NCBI RefSeq assembly: GCF_964340395.1
Contig: NC_135552.1
Location: 27,149,681-27,213,680, forward strand
Origin: Glandiceps talaboti
Taxonomy: Eukaryota; Hemichordata; Enteropneusta; Spengelidae
Direction: 5' to 3'
DNA length: 64,000 bases
How positions within the stretch are numbered: position 1 is the first letter of the stretch; each line of letters starts with the position of its first letter. The notes beneath the pieces are model-generated. The model saw nothing but the letters and a program-made list of their open reading frames with translations. It had not been told where the DNA came from and searched no databases. The translations under genes were made by a program, and so were the position numbers. Shown piece by piece: positions 62,450 to 64,000 of this stretch.

Positions 62450-62810
62450 CTCCTAATGTAACCGACTCTCTCCGCATAGACTAGCAGTTGGGAGATCATG
62501 GGTTCGAATCCCATTGCCAACAAGGGATTTTTCTGCGACTGACCTAAACTCAGGGTGAGTGTTCTACAGAGTTCACGGGTAGACTGTATCAGTCTGCCAT
62601 GTCTCACTCATAAGATGAGTGTGAATTTAGGAGGACTCTTCAAACAGTCAGGGATGATTACTCACATGGAGCCTGCAGGTCTGCAAGTGATGCTGGGCCT
62701 GGGTGACTCCAGGATGGCCTGTGGACTGACTAGGAAAGCCTTGACAGAGTTCCACAGCATCATGATATACATTGCCCAACAAAACCTTGTCACATGGTCC
62801 TAATCCTAAA
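62450..62810 (+). mobile_element. tRNA-derived SINE (truncated head)
   Basis: Near the left end an imperfect A-box region (taatgtaaccgactctctcc) precedes atgggttcgaatcccat, a perfect five-base-pair T-arm with a consensus B box. The body (ttttctgcgactgacctaaa ctcag) follows. The tRNA part lacks a credible acceptor stem, so it is a SINE head, not a tRNA gene. The right boundary is uncertain. Confidence 0.6.
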
Positions 62811-64000
62811 TAGATTTGTATAGAATTGTGTGTATTCAGCTGCATAAAAAGAAAATTGCTGGTGGCATTTCCAAGCACAAACTTCTTTAAAAATTAAAAA
62901 CTAGGGGAAAAACAAATAACATCGAATATAGTTATGATTTATAATTATCGTAGAAAATATCACTTGACATATTTGAGTATTTTTGACTAAAAACCAGGGC
63001 AACAATTTGCATTTGGGTTGAAACCATGGCAACAAATTGTTTTTACCTTATTAATTTCATTTAAAAGCTTCAAAGGAATGAATTCACCTCAGAAGAAACA
63101 TTCTGCATAATCATACACAGAAGATGTTCACTTTGCATATTAAAATAAGTGGAATTTGTATATGAAAAGGAATGTTTCCCTCATGATATCTATTCATCCA
63201 ACAATGAACTAAACATAACTTTTCATTTACTAATGAGTAAATTAATTATCCACTGATGTACATGTAAGGTAGGGGTTGTCCTGATGAGGAAACTGCAAGT
63301 GAACTGCATTGCACTGTAATATGAAACCTAAACTATCATCCTTACTGCATTATTTGTATCATCACCAATGTTTTGTTTCAGTATTTAAAGTTCTGAAATT
63401 CCGCTCCTGAAAACATTGATATCACCAATAAAACCAAGCTGAAGCAGATCAAAAACATAAGTCATGTATTTGAAGAAATGACTTGTTAAGGTTTGTGAAC
63501 CCCTAATGGAGGGAATATACATCAGTAATGGAGGGAGTGTACATCATGTCAAACATGTATATATGTGGATATCTGTATACCTTGAACAATGGATGGAAAC
63601 CCTGCTTACACTCTAAACAATCTAAAACACTGGTAATCCAAGGATTTCTCATCAAGTTAACAAACCAAGTCTTTATTTTCTGTAATTTCATGGTTCAAAT
63701 CTTGCCCACGGACAAACATTTAGTTAGTTTAACTTTTACAGACATAAACAAACTGATAAAAGCAACATCAGAGGCACCCACTATTGTTGTTGTTGTTTTA
63801 ATATATGTCAGTTTGATAGAATGATAAGGAGAAGACTTCTCAGCACCTTCTAAGTCAATTTTAATTGTCCATTACTGATAAAACGATGTTCTGATCACAG
63901 GCATCTCTAAATAATGGCTGCAAAGGATGCATAACAAATGAGCTGGGCTTGGAGGGTGCCTAAGTATTAGTATGCTAGATTTGGAATGTGCCTAAGTATT
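62811..64000. other. Right flank, no gene seen
   Basis: AT-rich. Two short direct copies of tagtatgctagatttgg-like and cctaagtatt occur at the very end (63958-64000), perhaps the beginning of another array. No adenylyl cyclase first-exon features (Arg-rich N-terminus, helices 1-5) on the minus strand. Confidence 0.4.

Noticed and set aside
62480-62520. tRNA gene with GGTTCGAATCC B box
   Set aside because: Only the T-arm is well formed. The acceptor stem and D arm do not pair and a SINE-like body follows, so I call it a SINE head.
62555-62878. ORFs on both strands near 62.6-62.9 kb as a candidate ADCY first exon
   Set aside because: No membrane helices or cyclase motifs. The + strand sequence belongs with the tRNA-derived SINE.

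Overview
The window is AT-rich animal nuclear DNA. The coding exons are short, bounded by GT/AG splice sites, and separated by introns of 0.3 to 8 kb. There are no bacterial-type operons. Fold-back MITEs, tRNA-derived SINE pieces and very many minisatellites point to an invertebrate metazoan, most likely marine. I cannot resolve the phylum (invertebrate deuterostome or lophotrochozoan) from sequence alone.

Three genes are supported. (1) At the left edge, on +, are the last two exons (488-614, 1602-1664) of a type I membrane protein, gene A. (2) Immediately downstream, on +, is a complete seven-exon paralogue, gene B (4875-10541, 252 aa). It has a signal peptide, a cysteine-rich lumenal domain and one transmembrane segment, and resembles the mannose-6-phosphate receptor / ATG27 (MRH-like) superfamily. 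The penultimate exons of A and B have the same length and phase, so this is a tandem duplication. (3) From 56251 down to 18006, on -, lie 17 consecutive coding exons of a class III membrane adenylyl cyclase of the vertebrate type 5/6 group. They run from the last transmembrane helix of the first membrane block through C1, the second membrane block and C2 to the stop codon, 890 residues in all. The first exon (N-terminus and first five helices) is not recognisable and probably lies beyond the right edge. Genes B and ADCY converge on the 11-18 kb interval.

Tandem repeats make up perhaps a fifth to a quarter of the window (estimated by eye). The larger arrays are: 46 bp (5.3-6.85 kb), 25 bp (8.0-8.4), 24 bp (10.6-11.4), 32 bp (15.3-15.7), 67 bp (21.9-22.6), a 126-bp higher-order repeat (24.3-24.6), a compound 61/35 bp array (29.4-32.0), 78 bp (35.2-36.6), 34 bp (36.7-37.0), 59 bp (40.9-41.5), 68 bp (44.1-44.5), 76 bp (45.9-48.2), 45 bp (48.4-49.1) and an AAGATGGCGG-bearing array (54.4-55.5).

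The most interesting observation is where some arrays came from. Two of them, next to ADCY exons 12 and 15, are tandem copies of the exon's own 3' end together with its 5' splice site, so each authentic donor is followed by a series of decoy donors. A third array, after the gene B stop codon, appears to be an expanded 24-bp piece of a duplicated last coding exon. Three further arrays appear to have grown from the terminal inverted repeats of MITEs that are also present elsewhere in the window. No CRISPR, rRNA, true tRNA gene or protein-coding transposon was found.
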